The position numbers and the translations under genes are program-made. The notes under the pieces are model-generated. The model was not told the DNA's origin. It searched no databases and saw only the letters and a list, made by a program, of their open reading frames with translations. A stretch of DNA of 64,000 bases. Source: Diploscapter coronatus (lineage: Eukaryota; Nematoda; Chromadorea; Rhabditida; Rhabditidae). Shown here in pieces: positions 1 through 11,985 of the stretch (its first letter is position 1; each line of letters opens with the position of its first letter). Location of the stretch: assembly GCA_964036155.1 (NCBI GenBank), contig OZ038423.1, positions 60,217,249 through 60,281,248 on the forward strand. The letters are read 5' to 3'.

Positions 1-372
1 ATACAACATATATTCCAAATCCTTGCGAGTTTTCTATTTTCAAGATTATCTGAAACATATCAAGGTTCTTGTAAAGAGTGATTTATCAAATTGTTTAGAA
101 AATGATACGTTTCGCAAAGTTCGGGATAAAATTCAGTCAAATCTGCAATAATTCCATGCGTTTCTTTAACGAAGTCTAACAAATCATAAACTTCCGAGAA
201 TGATGATGTTTCAAAAAATTTCAAATAAAATTCAATGAAACAGTCGATAATGCCTTGATGATTATCCTACCTGATAGAAAAATTCTAATAAATCTAAAGA
301 GAATCAATTAAAAGAATCTTTCCAGACTGGACTACATCCGAACAAAATTTTAAAGTGTCAAAAAATTTTCAG
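1..372. other. Left edge, intron-like DNA
   Basis: AT-rich sequence with no convincing exon on either strand. It ends in a TTTCAG acceptor at 372 that opens the first visible PAQR exon, so it is probably an intron of that gene. Confidence 0.6.
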
Positions 373-1937
373 GCTTGACTATACGGGCATCAGCCTATTA
401 ATCGTCGGGTCGTTCATTCCGTGGATCTACTACTCGTTCTACTGTCGCGTCCAGCCAATGATCATCTACATCACCATGATTACCGTACTCGGCATTGCCG
501 CTGTCATCGTGTCGCTTTGGGACAAGTTTGCTGAGCCAAAGTTTAGGCCGTTACGGTAAGATTGTTGTTTTTTTAAGAGAATAGTGAGTTTAGAAAATTT
601 TTAGAGAAATATTCTATCTTTATATGAACTACTAAATTTCGAAGACTTGTGGAAGAAAAGACTTTTTAATTTTAAAGAGTGAAGAGTTCATGTAGGAAAG
701 GATTGAAAAAAATCGGATTGTTTTTTTTATTCTTGAAACTTCCAGAGCCGGCGTCTTCGTGGCTATGGGCCTATCGGCAATTGTACCTGCTATTCATCTA
801 GTTTTGGTGGATGGACTTGATTATATGGTTGGAAAGGTGGGGGTTTTATTATAGATTTTATATTAACCTTGAGAAACGTACTGTTGTCCGTCTATTTACA
901 ATGCTGGGCTGAAATTAACGTAATGTTACTTGCTCAGTAGGTGTGCAATGTTGGCTTAAAAATTGCAACTAAGGGTTGCGTAAAATTTTAAATGTTCCAA
1001 AAAAATTTCAAATGAATTTTGGACAGTTTTGTAGATGTTCAAATATTGGTGACAATTAGCTAAAAGTGTGATGTTTCAAAATCCCCAAGAAAATCTCGAT
1101 ACCTGATAAATAGATAAATAGTTCTCTCGTGTGATATTAAGAATAAATTACTTCAATTTCCAGTGCGCCCTCTTATGGATGCTTTTGATGGGTGCTCTGT
1201 ACATTGGCGGGGCAACGATCTACGCAACTAGGGTGCCGGAAAGATTCTTCCCCGGGAAGTGTGATTTGTGGGTAAGAATTTGAAACATTTTTTCAGATAT
1301 GTTTAAAAAAGTTATCAAAATTAACGAAACTCACAAGATCGATCGTTTTTTTTCTAATTCGTTATTTAAACAGCTTTATAATAAAAAACATCGTATGTTT
1401 AAAACTTTTGCAAACTAAAAATAACTCGATTCTTCGCCATTATTTAGAGGTAGCTGCTATAGTTTATCATAATTTTATAAAAGGAAAATTCTAGAATATT
1501 TTAGGGATTTTTGAGGAAATAAAATAAAAATCGAAAATTTCAACTTTCAGTTCCAATCTCATCAGCTTTTCCACACATGCGTTATCATTGCCGCTTTCGT
1601 CCATTTTTATGCGATCACCGAAATGGCGATGGTGAAATTGATGGAGGGCTCCTGTTCCGAGCAACTTCTAGAAAGGTAATTAAACATTTAATCATCCCAA
1701 TTAACTTACTTAACTGCCCTAATTATCTAACTTAATTGCTCTACTTAATTACACATATTTTCTATTAAATTAGAAGGGAACATAAAAACTTTACTATTCC
1801 AATTATTTAAATTACCCTAATTATCTATAATTATCAAAAATCGTTTCAGGTATGGCACCGAATCGGTCCACTCCTATCTAGGCGAGCTCCTTCATCTTGA
1901 AGAACCACCGGACGTCGTAAGTTGGAAGCCGACCTAA
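373..1937 (+). CDS. PAQR / adiponectin-receptor-like membrane protein, 3' part
   Basis: Visible exons are 373-555, 746-836, 1164-1271, 1551-1675 and 1850-1937, giving about 197 C-terminal residues in frame to a TAA. The first exon encodes LDYTGISLLIVGSFIPW followed by YYSFYC, a hallmark stretch of the PAQR (AdipoR/hemolysin III) family. Five hydrophobic segments follow, and the last contains HQLFH, the HxxxH pair that binds zinc in AdipoR-type proteins. In C. elegans, PAQR-1 and PAQR-2 regulate membrane fluidity and fatty-acid desaturation; which paralogue this is cannot be decided here. The N-terminal cytosolic domain and first helices lie left of the window. Oddity: GTAAGT, a perfect donor, occurs within the last exon at about 1918, so an alternative C-terminus is possible, although reading through gives a stop 15 nt later at a length usual for the family. 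Confidence 0.88.
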
Positions 1938-2632
1938 GTTTAGAGCGTACCTTGTGTAAAATACGCTGTTTAAAAGCACCCGCTATTCGAATTTCCTGTA
2001 GCATTTTCACTGTAATAATCACTTTCTATGTGTGCACAAATTTGATTTCTTAACCCGCTCCTTATAAAAGTGGACTGGTTCTTTTAAGAAAGCCCATTCT
2101 TTAGTACGGTATTTACAAGCGTTCTATGGGTAAGCCCGTTTTAAGAAAAGGTTGTTCGTCGAACTTTGTAGCAATTTCAACAAAAACGTGAGATTTAATT
2201 TTTTTTAAAGTTTTAACGGGAGGATGGATAAAAGTGAAAAATAATCAAAAATTTGTGACAAGTACTTGGTCAAAACTCGCTATTATTTATTAGGTTTTTA
2301 CTAGTCAGTTGTGGTGCTCTTTTTTATTTTATTTTATTTTATTCTTTTCGAGGGATTTTTATTTTAAGGGTTACGGTAATTCTCGTACTAGCTATTCGTC
2401 CAATTTTATTCAATGCAAGATAAGCTAAACTTTTTATCCATGTATCCAGTTCATATATCAGATTTTTGATCGAATTTTTTAAAAATAAAGCTAGAATTTT
2501 CGTTTTATTATTTTTTATTGAGAAAAAATCGTTTCGAACGATTTGATATCTTAATTTTTTATCCGTTTTTTTTTTGAAAAACCCAATTTTTTTAGGATTT
2601 CGAAACACTTCAAATTTTGAGAAAAAACAACC
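1938..2632. other. Spacer between PAQR-like gene and inhibitor-2 gene
   Basis: No coding signal. It contains a short TTTTA simple repeat at 2321-2344. TTTTTTTAG at about 2586-2594 lies 40 nt before the next ATG and could be a trans-splice acceptor. With about 700 bp between two same-strand genes, an operon is possible but not supported by a clear AATAAA. Confidence 0.5.
2321..2344. repeat. TTTTA microsatellite
   Basis: About four to five tandem copies of TTTTA seen directly. No function inferred. Confidence 0.8.
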
Positions 2633-4198
2633 ATGGACATGGCATCCTCGGCTAACCCCCAGGTAAAAATGAAAAATAAAGAAAAGTCCAATTTAACAAA
2701 AATAAAGCTGGTATGCCACAGGTACTGGAAACGTAATTGTACCTTACCTGTGGTCATTCTTGAAAAAGTAAAATAAATTAAAAATTAAGAAGTCTAAATT
2801 TTAAATTTAAACATTCAGAACCACGACAACGAGGACGTCCACGACGAGCCAGCGGAACTGCTCAAGCGCAAACCCAAAAAGTCGATCCTCAAAATGAAGC
2901 AGGTCGGATTTTTTCAAGAAAAAATCCGCAAATTTTTGATTTATCGTCCTACTAAATTTTTAAAACTTTACTACATTAAACGTCAACCCCATTACTTTCT
3001 AAAAAATGCTTATTTTTTAATGAACTTTTGAAACATATCCATGCAAATAACCAAAAAAATCTGGATCTGATTTTTTTAAATTCTAAAATTGCTAAAAAGT
3101 TCACACTGAAACAATTTTCATCGATTTTATCGAATTTTGAGAAATCGTGAAATCTATTTTAGAAATTTTCAGGACTCTTCCCTGGACAAAGACAAGGAGG
3201 GCCGGGCGCACTTCGACGAGATGAACATCCTCGCTACGTTCCACCCCGCCGACAAAGACTACGGTAATATTAAGGTGAGGAAATTAGCATGTTATAGAAA
3301 GACTGTTGTGTTCGAAAAAATAAAGCTGTTTAATGACATTCATACATGAGATGAAAATTCGGAGGATTTGCTAGAATTTTTTTCACGTTTTCCGTTTAGA
3401 AATTTCGTTAATGTTTCAAAAATTCCATACAAAACTTCAAACTCCTCATTTCTAATCCGCATTATGAATTCATACAAAAATAGCCTTAAATTTCAAGAAA
3501 AATGAGAGGAAGCTGATTACTGTATTCGAAGTTTAGATTGACGAGCCCAAGACGCCGTACCACCACTCGGACCCGGAATCTGGAGACGAATCGGCTTCCT
3601 CGAGCTCGTCGAACAGGCCGCGTCGCGTCTCCCTCGGCGGAGCGATCGACCCGGACGAGATCGCTGCGGGACTCACCAAGTAAGAAACATATGGGCTACT
3701 GTAGCTTTTATTGATTTTAAAAATGTTTTCTTTAAATTTTTAAAAGTTTAGAGAAAAGGAATCTATTATTCAAATTCCAAAAATTGGCACTTTTCTTTAA
3801 AAACTCTGAAACTTACCTGCAGAAGCCCACCAAAATGGAAAGTCTTACGAAATTAAAATTTTTTCTTAAGTTTCGGTACATTTAATGGCAAAAAAGACAT
3901 CATCATTGAGGTTAAGAAAATACTCTTTAGAACTTGTGAAACTTATATCGAAAGTAAAAAATTTAGGCCCGTTGAGAAGCCTCTGCGTTCGGACGATTCC
4001 GATGATGACGCTGATCTAACTGAGGAGCAGAGAGGTAAATTGTTGAAAAAAGGGCGGATCCTAAGATTTTTGGGCGAGGGTGAGGTTTAAATTTTCGCAA
4101 TTGCAGCCCACCGTCGCGAGTTCGAGAAGAAACGCAAGGCCCATTACAACGAGGGCATGGCTCTGAAGAAGCACGTCATCCCCATGGATGAGGAGTAA
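2633..4198 (+). CDS. szy-2: Protein phosphatase inhibitor-2 (PP1 regulatory, I-2)
   Basis: Six exons (2633-2662, 2819-2902, 3173-3274, 3537-3679, 3967-4034, 4107-4198) join in frame to 172 residues, close to the usual I-2 length of about 200. All signature elements are visible: SILK at residues 32-35 within [10 protein letters not shown] (PP1 docking), an acidic linker, the IDEPKTPYH block with the conserved GSK3-type threonine at residue 78, and HYNEG at 155-159 within [11 protein letters not shown], the helix that occupies the PP1 active site. I-2 proteins bind and inhibit protein phosphatase 1 in nucleus and cytoplasm. The C. elegans orthologue SZY-2 affects centrosome assembly; the symbol is transferred by similarity. 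Start chosen at the ATG of exon 1; a second in-frame ATG is two codons on. Confidence 0.93.
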
Positions 4199-5175
4199 AT
4201 CCGAGGAATCTCATATATCCACTCTCTTAATTTGAATGGTCAAGGTGAAAGCTTATTTGGACAACGATGGTATTTTTGACTTTTTATTGATTCTTATTTT
4301 TAGTACCCGTAAAATTTTGAGGGTTTCTGGTATTTTTTATTTTTATCTGAAACAGTGAAAGGATTAGAGAATTTGATGCTTTTCATTTACAATTTTCTAA
4401 GACATGCCCAAAACCTTAATTTTTAAACATGGTTTACCAGCTGAACCGATTTATAGCGATTTTAATTGGTGTGTGTTAAGTACCCTATTTTTCGTTCAAT
4501 CATTCTAAAAGTCATTTTCTTCCTAACATTTAACAATTTCCCCGCTTTTCACTTTCTCAATACACCACTATTTGGACGTAGATTTCGAGGGGGCGTGGCT
4601 CAAATTTGATTTTCCAGCTGAAAAAATTCTAGCCCCGCCCCTTTACTTTAATCTGAACTATTTTCCCATTGAATTTAATTTCCTTTTTCTTAATGTTATC
4701 GATTTTCGTAACGAGATTTATGCAAAACTCATATGCAATATTTTCATCATGTTTGCTTACAAATTGGCGTTTCAAGGGGGTGACGCTTTTAAAAGTTTAA
4801 AAGCGGCGTAACTTAAGTCCCTTGAAGCGCACAATTTGGTGCAGGGTTTTATTTTATCTTCTTTCTTAAATTTTCTTAAAAAGCCCCTCATTATTTGTCG
4901 CTAATTGTATCGTTAGGTGGCTATTATTTCACGATTTTTAGAGCGTTTTTTAAAGATAACTCCTTAAAGGTTTTCTAGAACAAACGTTTTCTGCCTAAGA
5001 TTTCCGGAACAAAAATAAAAGTTTTATGGGAGATATTTTATTTTGTTTTAGGAAAATAGTGACTTGATCTATCAGCTATACTTGATAATAATTGAGATCA
5101 CAGGAGCTTTAATCATGGCTTTACTAAATATGAAATTTTAGGAAGTTCCGGAAACTTCGCGAAGTTTCAGTAACC
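4199..5175. other. Spacer between converging genes
   Basis: Holds the 3' UTR of the inhibitor-2 gene and, from the other side, that of the minus-strand secreted-protein gene. A 79-codon open frame at 4572-4811 has no splice or composition support and looks like chance. Otherwise AT-rich and featureless. Confidence 0.6.
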
Positions 5176-6364
5176 TCACTTGATCCTTCGGAACGGCTGG
5201 CACCTCGCATCGGTATGGTCCTTGCAGTAACAGTAAAGTATGTCCTTAAAATCTTCAAATTTCATGGAAATTTTCATTTTCGCCATAAAACCCCTTTCCA
5301 AACCCTAACATAAGCCCCTATATTCCTTTATCATCTTTTTCTCCATTTTTCTGCGAATTCAATTTGGTGCTTCTGCTACTGTTTTTGTGGGTTTGTTGCA
5401 GTAAATTGACGCTTTTCTCTTTTCCTTGTGGGCACAAAGACTAAAAGCTAAAGAATAGCTGCAAAGGGCTGGGGCCGCGGTCCCTGAGCGAAATAACGCA
5501 GCAGCACTGCGGGCTGAGGCCCTATGTTCGAATCGATTTTTGCGGGGCTTTGCCCGGCTGCAGGCGCTTTTTTGCTCGACGGCAGACATCAGACAACATC
5601 TCTCTCATCAACAGCTTAAACATACGTAACCCAATCCCTGCAGGCGTATCTTCACAAATAACGCTCGCGGTCATTTGAAAACTAGCCGGAAGTAGATAAT
5701 ATTTCTATATGACTAGAGTCTAGTTATTTTTAGTAATTATGAGATAATGTTTTTTTTTTTTAATTTTGAGGTAATCAGGGGATTTTATGTTCGCGTAATT
5801 GATGATTAGCTAATTAGGGGAATTTTAATTTAATTACCTGAATTCCCAGGTTCGGATTGGGCCCGCACGCCTCCACCCCGTCTGCTGGACAATCGTCGTA
5901 ACACCCGAAATTGTTTCCAGGTAGGGAACTTAAATTAGAATTTTAATTGGTTTAAGTAGGGCAATTATTTTCAAAATTTGTTTCCTTAAATTTCAAAGCT
6001 GATATTGAACATTTCAGCCCTCTAAAATAACGATATTACTTCATCAGACCTACACAAAATTCCTAGTTTTCATTAAAATCGATATTTTCTTCCTTAAAGA
6101 TACGTTTTTAAGTTTACATGAAAAAATCCGATTTTCTTCAAAATCTCCAAACAACTAAGAGATATAAAATTTCCAGACTCACGCTACAAAAAAGCAGCAA
6201 TTATGATGGATCTGACAGTCCTGGAGGGTGACGTTGTTGGTTGACTCCTCTTCAGACCAAATCTGCCACCCAGCGTAGCAGCGAAGAGGCACGCCACCCT
6301 GGCTGAACGACGGGACTACGAACAAGAGAGGGAGGAGCACTATCAGATGGACGAGGTACGGCAT
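5176..6364 (-). CDS. Small secreted cysteine-rich protein (ET/Ly6-like)
   Basis: Three minus-strand exons, 6183-6364, 5838-5928 and 5176-5244, join in frame to 113 residues. Exon 1 begins with a textbook signal peptide (MPYLVHLIVLLPLLFVVPSF). Its donor is GTGAGT; the other acceptors are TTTAAG-like and the second donor is CAG/GTAATT. The mature part has ten cysteines at 29, 50, 56, 57, 70, 74, 82, 96, 98 and 106, starting LRCYAG and including a CC pair, GCYDDC and YCYC, plus an NVT glycosylation site at 44-46. The even cysteine number and LxCY start recall nematode ET-module or Ly6-like extracellular proteins, but the spacing is not a clean match, so the family is uncertain. No transmembrane segment or GPI signal is seen at the C-terminus, so it is probably secreted. 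Function unknown. Confidence 0.8.
5405..5600. other. GC-rich island inside intron 2 of the secreted-protein gene
   Basis: A roughly 190-bp block far richer in G+C than the surrounding intron, with short self-complementary runs such as GGGCTTTGCCC and GCTGC paired with GCAGC. It fits no exon of the host gene. It could be a structured RNA (an intronic snoRNA would be typical) or an inserted repeat fragment. I found no tRNA fold although GTTCGAATC occurs. Confidence 0.35.
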
Positions 6365-9300
6365 TTCTTACTTAATTTTTGTTGTTTTTAAAAATTTTAA
6401 TGTGCGCGACGATTAGACTTTATAAAGAAAAGCCTCCCCTTAGGGCTGATTTTCAAAAGTCATTCATTTTGGCAAGTAGATTTCATGAACTTTCTTATCT
6501 AAATTTGGTCTTCACAGTTTACTGACTTAGGGCTATTGTTGTTGGAAAAATCTATGATTCTGGTAGGCTTTATAAAGTTGCTTATCTTACACCTCTGTAT
6601 TTCAAAATTGATAACCGGAGAAATTTACTCGGTCTAAAGCCAAATCTTGAAATTCAATTTTTCAAATAGCTTTCAAAACATTTCCTATCTCCAACTAGAA
6701 TTCTAAAAACAGTTAACATTGATGTTGCTATAGTAGATCTAGAAAATCAATAATCTAAAAAATACTAAGAACTTACCTATGTTCCGGAATGCGGCTTGGT
6801 ACTAGAGCTCTAGAACTTCCTGGACCTGACTCTTGATTGTCCATGTTCTATATCTTGATCACATTGGTAAGATATCCTATATCCTTTATCATATCAGCTC
6901 TTATAATTATCCGGATTTTTAGCGTTCTTTCTGCATTTTTTACTTCTCTTTTTCTTTTCCCTATGCTATATTTCTCCTATCAAATAGGTAATTTTCCTGT
7001 TCCCCCACTTGATATAGAGTATTTGAGGAGAAAGACTTTGAGAAGCTGAGAGAGAAAAAGATAGTAAAGTATTTCTCTTTCTCTCTTGAAAATCTATGCT
7101 ATTTATCTATTTTTCGAATACCTTTTTCTTCGAAATCTAGTATGGAAAAGTTGTCTAACTTTCGGAAATTCCATGCGTTTTTCTTCTTTTACAGATATAT
7201 TTTTCAAAACAAATAACGTGGAGAAGAGATTTAGAAAGTGAGAAATTGTATTACAAAATGAGATGGAAAAGAAAAAGAGCGCAATAGGGAAGTAAAATCG
7301 CCTGAGGGCTCTGCAAAAGCCTTCGCGATTTTGTGCCTTTGCTACGAAAGAGAAAAGAACGCCGCCGTCTGGCACGTATAGAGCAAGAATTCCCAGAAAC
7401 TAAACTGAATTTTGAGGAATTTAGATTTTTTCTGCATCTAGCTTTTTCATATGTTGAAAGATAGGGATAAGAAGAGAGTATTCTAATTCTCTAGATTAAG
7501 AGCTTCAACATGATACCAAATTTTATCTTTCTAATTTTTTAGCTGAAAATTTGAAAGGAAAAACCTTTCTTCATATTTCGACTTTCAAAGTGGTACCAAA
7601 TTTGCTATATCTTCATTTTTTTATTTTAAAAATCTAAATACTTACCTTCAAAATGATAAAGAATGTATAAACCTGGTCACTGATATAATATTACTTTCCT
7701 TATCAGTAACCTTGGACTTTTCCTAATAAACAAGATTTGCAAGAATGAATTATAGTCATCTAAGTATTTACGATACCCCAACTTATGTCTTCTTTTTATA
7801 TTTTAAAATTTCAAGCAAATCTTTTATATTTTTTCCAAAGTCAAGCCCTTGCGAACACTTTTTCCCATCAAACCATTATCACTCTTCATTTGACTGATAA
7901 CGTCGTGGTAAACGACGATAACGGGGCGTTACACGCTTGGTGATAGGAAAAGCGAAGCAAAAAATGGCGCTACATAGGCATAGCGCAAAGTTTAATTCTC
8001 GTCTGCAAAGAAGTTTTGCAGAAACTTATTGACATTTAATTTTTTCACGTTTCTCTAACCTTCATACTATTTCTTCGGAGTTTTAATTTTAACATTCTTA
8101 AGCTTGTCTAAAAGCGTTACTTAACATTTTATGAAAGATAGAAATTTTTTAAAGCATTCTTGCAAAATTATGAAACAATTCTTTCGTCTTCTTTACTTAC
8201 ACCATGTCCATGATAAGAATGATAAGACCTAGGCGAGTTTAGTACTCAGTGATAACACTGACAAGACTAAGATAGCGCAAAGGTCATTTTATCTGTAGAC
8301 GTGCGTGTAAAATTCAAAGTTTTTTAATTCGCGCCGTACTTCCAGACGGGTTTGCTATTTTACAAACCTATCCTTGAGCATTGGAACAAAAAAACTTCTT
8401 TATTTCTATAATTCTTCAACTACAAAATACTAGGTACTCTGAGATTGTCTCTTCAAACTTTTAGAAATTTTTGTTAAGAATTTGTGTCCAGAATGGATCA
8501 TTTTTCTTTTTTTCTCTATTTTCCGTCGTCCCAGCCGGTTTTGGCTGTCTATCCTTTAACGTGTCACGCGAGATTTTGTCATTTACGTGAAAATCTTGAG
8601 GATTATCGTTGACAAGCGAATGCCTTATTTGCTGAGAAATGCTAGCCGAAATCTGGAAAGACTATTATTTGACCATGACTATTCTGTAAGTTTTCCGAAG
8701 ATTATCGTTTCAACCTACTCGAAGACGTTTACATGAATGTAAAGATAAGCTATTTTAATTTTACAAACCTTTTCCTGAAACACTAAGAATCTAGTTTACG
8801 CACAATTTTTGGGTATATCAGAAGATGTTAGCACCTTTTGAAATTCATAAATTCTACAAATTAATTTCTGATACATATTTTAAAAATCCTATTTTTATTG
8901 CGAAGTTTTAGAATCATTTTCTCTATCATAGCCTCTAAAAATGACTGCGAATTCTATCATTTCTAACAGAATTTTCCTTGGAATAGTTCAAAGTCTAGAA
9001 TTTTTTTGCAGAAAGAAAACACATTTTGAATGTCACGACTTTTACTCGTTGACCTCTCAGTTCTCATTAATTTGCATCTAACCTCGAGATAATTGGGTTC
9101 ACATTTTTATGAGAACATTTTAATCGTTCTTGTTCTCTCTTCATTTTCCATACTATTTGTTTGTTTTCTATCTCAGTTTTTCATAAGTCTTATTTCTCTG
9201 ATCTTTTATCTCTCATTTTTACCTAATCTCTAAAAAATCACCTTGCAAATGACAATTGACTAATGGAGCGCTTACATCAGGAAAATAGTTTGAAACTGAA

Positions 9301-11985
9301 GAAATAGTCTAGGATTTTAGAGACAAAGGCGGAGAAAAATAATATAGGCGAGTTAGAGATACAAAAGGATAGAAAGGAGGAGAAATAGTATCTCAAAATA
9401 AGAGATACGAAGATAAAATCAGGAAGAGTTGGGGCGATTTATTTCGATCAGACTTTTGGCATTGATGTTTAGCAGATGAGAGATAACGCATTTTTGAGAG
9501 AGTTTAAGAAGAATCAAGATGAGAATTAGTGTGGATTTTGCAAGACGAAAAAGAAAAACTGCCACTCAGACATTATTTTGACCCCCTCTTTTTCTCTGGC
9601 TCTATGAACATCTCATACTATTTTTCTTCGTTCTTCTCTTTCACTCTCTCAAAACAGTATTAATTCTCATATTTTCTCCTATATTCCCGTAGATTCTAGA
9701 CTAGATGGATAAATGATGAATATCTAGAGAATCAATCTTTATGTTTACTTTTTATATTGCGATATTTTTACAAAAAGTTCTTAATTTGCGTGAATCGCAT
9801 TATTTTCCAATTTATGAAGTAACTGAATTAAAACTGTTCGAAAATATTTTCGACCTTTTGATGATTTTGATGTTATGCAAATTAGGGCATTTTTTCTCGG
9901 ACTCTCCTATATTTCCATAATCTCTCACTGAAAAATGTATTTTTTCAAGCGCCATCCATTTTTGACGGATCAGACTTTTGATAACAGAACTTACCGAACC
10001 TTTATTTTTAAAAATTCCATGAACTTCTCATATCTTTTTTATTGTAGATTTTATTCATTTCATTTTAAACCATTTTTCTTCATTTTCAATTTGATACACA
10101 ATCATTTCGCACGCTTACTATATTTTTTCGATTCTATTCTGATCACATTTCTTCTGAAACTCATTTCATTTTGAAATTTTAGAAATCCCCCAAAAACTCT
10201 CAATTTCCTAGTGCATTAGCACTTCCCTTTCGTGCACCGTATCTTAAAATCTTGATTCCCGAAAATCCGTCCAATTTTTCCAAATCCCTCCGACTTTTGC
10301 ATAAAACTTGCTAAATTTATAATGTCGGCTACTTTACTGACTAAAAACGTCCCTCATATATATGTTGGTCCTTAGTCGATTTATCCTTTCCGTATATAGG
10401 GCGGATTTGCTTTGGTCTATATGGATTTATGAAGATTTGATAAGATTTATCATATCTCGTCTCAGTATTATCTGAGATACCCTTTTAGAGAGCTGCATAT
10501 AGTTCACAGTACGCGAAATTCGATATTTAATGTATGCTCAAAATCTGAATTTATTAACCAAATTACCGGCACCGCACTTTCCTGGCTTAAAATTTTTTAT
10601 TAAGTCCGGCCGAGACATAGATTTTTCCTCAAAATTTAAGAAAAGATTATTTTTCTGAAAAGATAAAGAGTCATTTAGGGGATTTTAGCGGAGAAAAATT
10701 AGAAAATCCGAAGAAACGAGTGACGAAATTTAGGCTTGAAAGAGGAGATTATGTCTCGCATCAAGTCTTAACATTCCTTCCTTATTCAGGATCCATTTTA
10801 AATCCGGATTAATTCGAGCATACATCCATAGAGATTATTCCCAGATACGTGTAAATTATTAAACCTACAATATCCATGCCGCATTTTACAGAAATTAGAT
10901 TTTATGCAAAAGCGTGGTCCGCTTACATCAATCAAGGAAATTAGAATACTAATGATAAAGAAAGTGATACAGTATTTTAAGAGTGAAAATTATCCTTGGA
11001 GATTAAGTTCATTGAAATTTTGGGATTTTTATGTATTCTGAGAGAAACTTGAAACTTACTTATCGAAATAATTTTCAAATTCCATCGTGAAAATTCGAAG
11101 AACTTCCTTCTGCGTTATTATCTTACGTAGTAAAAAATAATTTCCATGAAATAATTACCCTAAAAACTGGCAATTATTCCATGTTTAGAAAAGCCGGAAA
11201 CTCGAGTTTTAGGAATAGCCCAACCTGCTTTCTTCCTCTAGCCTATAACATGGGGCTAAAGATAATAGTTCTTTGTTGCGTTGGTCAAAGGTCCTTTCAA
11301 TCATTGTTCTTTACCGTTTCTCCGCCAGTCTAATTATTTTAGTTTCATTAAATGTTTCAGCTGTCACGCATTAAGTTGATGTTTTTCATGAGGAATTTTT
11401 GCAAAGATTGACATTTTCTAAGATCATCTGTCTGAAGATTTTTAGAAGTCCTTTTTATTTTTCCTGAAAAAATTAGGGGTCTTCTATAATTTTCTAGAAG
11501 TTTCCATATTTTATCCATTTTCTCTATACAAGAAGGAAATAGACTTCAAAGCGCGTCTCGGCTTTGTTAGAGATAAAGCTAATTGAAAAGAAGCGGAGTA
11601 TATCAGAGGCTCCACCCTAATACTCTCTATCCTTTTATCTTTCCATTATATCCCCCTATCACTAATAGTATCCCGCTATCATTTTAACATCGAAACTAAA
11701 ATTCCTATTCTAATTTCCCCGTCAAAATTATGGCATACTGTAAATATCGTTATCTAGAAATTTTCATTTTTTATCTTCTAAAGAACTAATCCCGATTGCC
11801 CATAAAGAGCTCTAAAGCCTGGATATAAGATCTCAGAAAATCGCTTATATTTGACTTCCATTCAGTCCTACGCTATACGTATTATGAGATACTGTATTCT
11901 AAAATCTAATTTTCTAAAAACAAATATCATCTAAAATACAACAATTCCTAATAATTTCATTGAAAATCTCTAAAAATTCTGAAAA
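6365..11985. other. Large spacer between diverging genes
   Basis: 5.6 kb with no exon I can support. It is shared upstream DNA of the minus-strand secreted-protein gene and the plus-strand SLC17-like gene. It contains seven TGATAA/TTATCA (GATA) sites between 6609 and 8255 (6609, 7700, 7876, 7895, 8211, 8220, 8250), one copy of the ~62-bp repeat near 7652-7685, and purine or pyrimidine tracts with the GAAATAGTATG-type motif near 9149 and 9382. The open frames here are short and AT-driven. Confidence 0.6.

Noticed and set aside
4572..4811. 79-codon open frame in the spacer between converging genes
   Set aside because: No homology, phenylalanine-rich AT sequence, lies where 3' UTR is expected.
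5520..5545. Possible tRNA T-arm (GTTCGAATC)
   Set aside because: Flanking bases do not pair as a T-stem and no acceptor or anticodon arm can be folded.
5165..6360. A plus-strand gene reading the same GC-rich segments, requiring a 28-nt intron at 6228-6255
   Set aside because: The minus strand gives a signal peptide, patterned cysteines, GTGAGT donor and perfect phase in all three exons; the plus-strand reading needs an implausibly short intron and matches no family.
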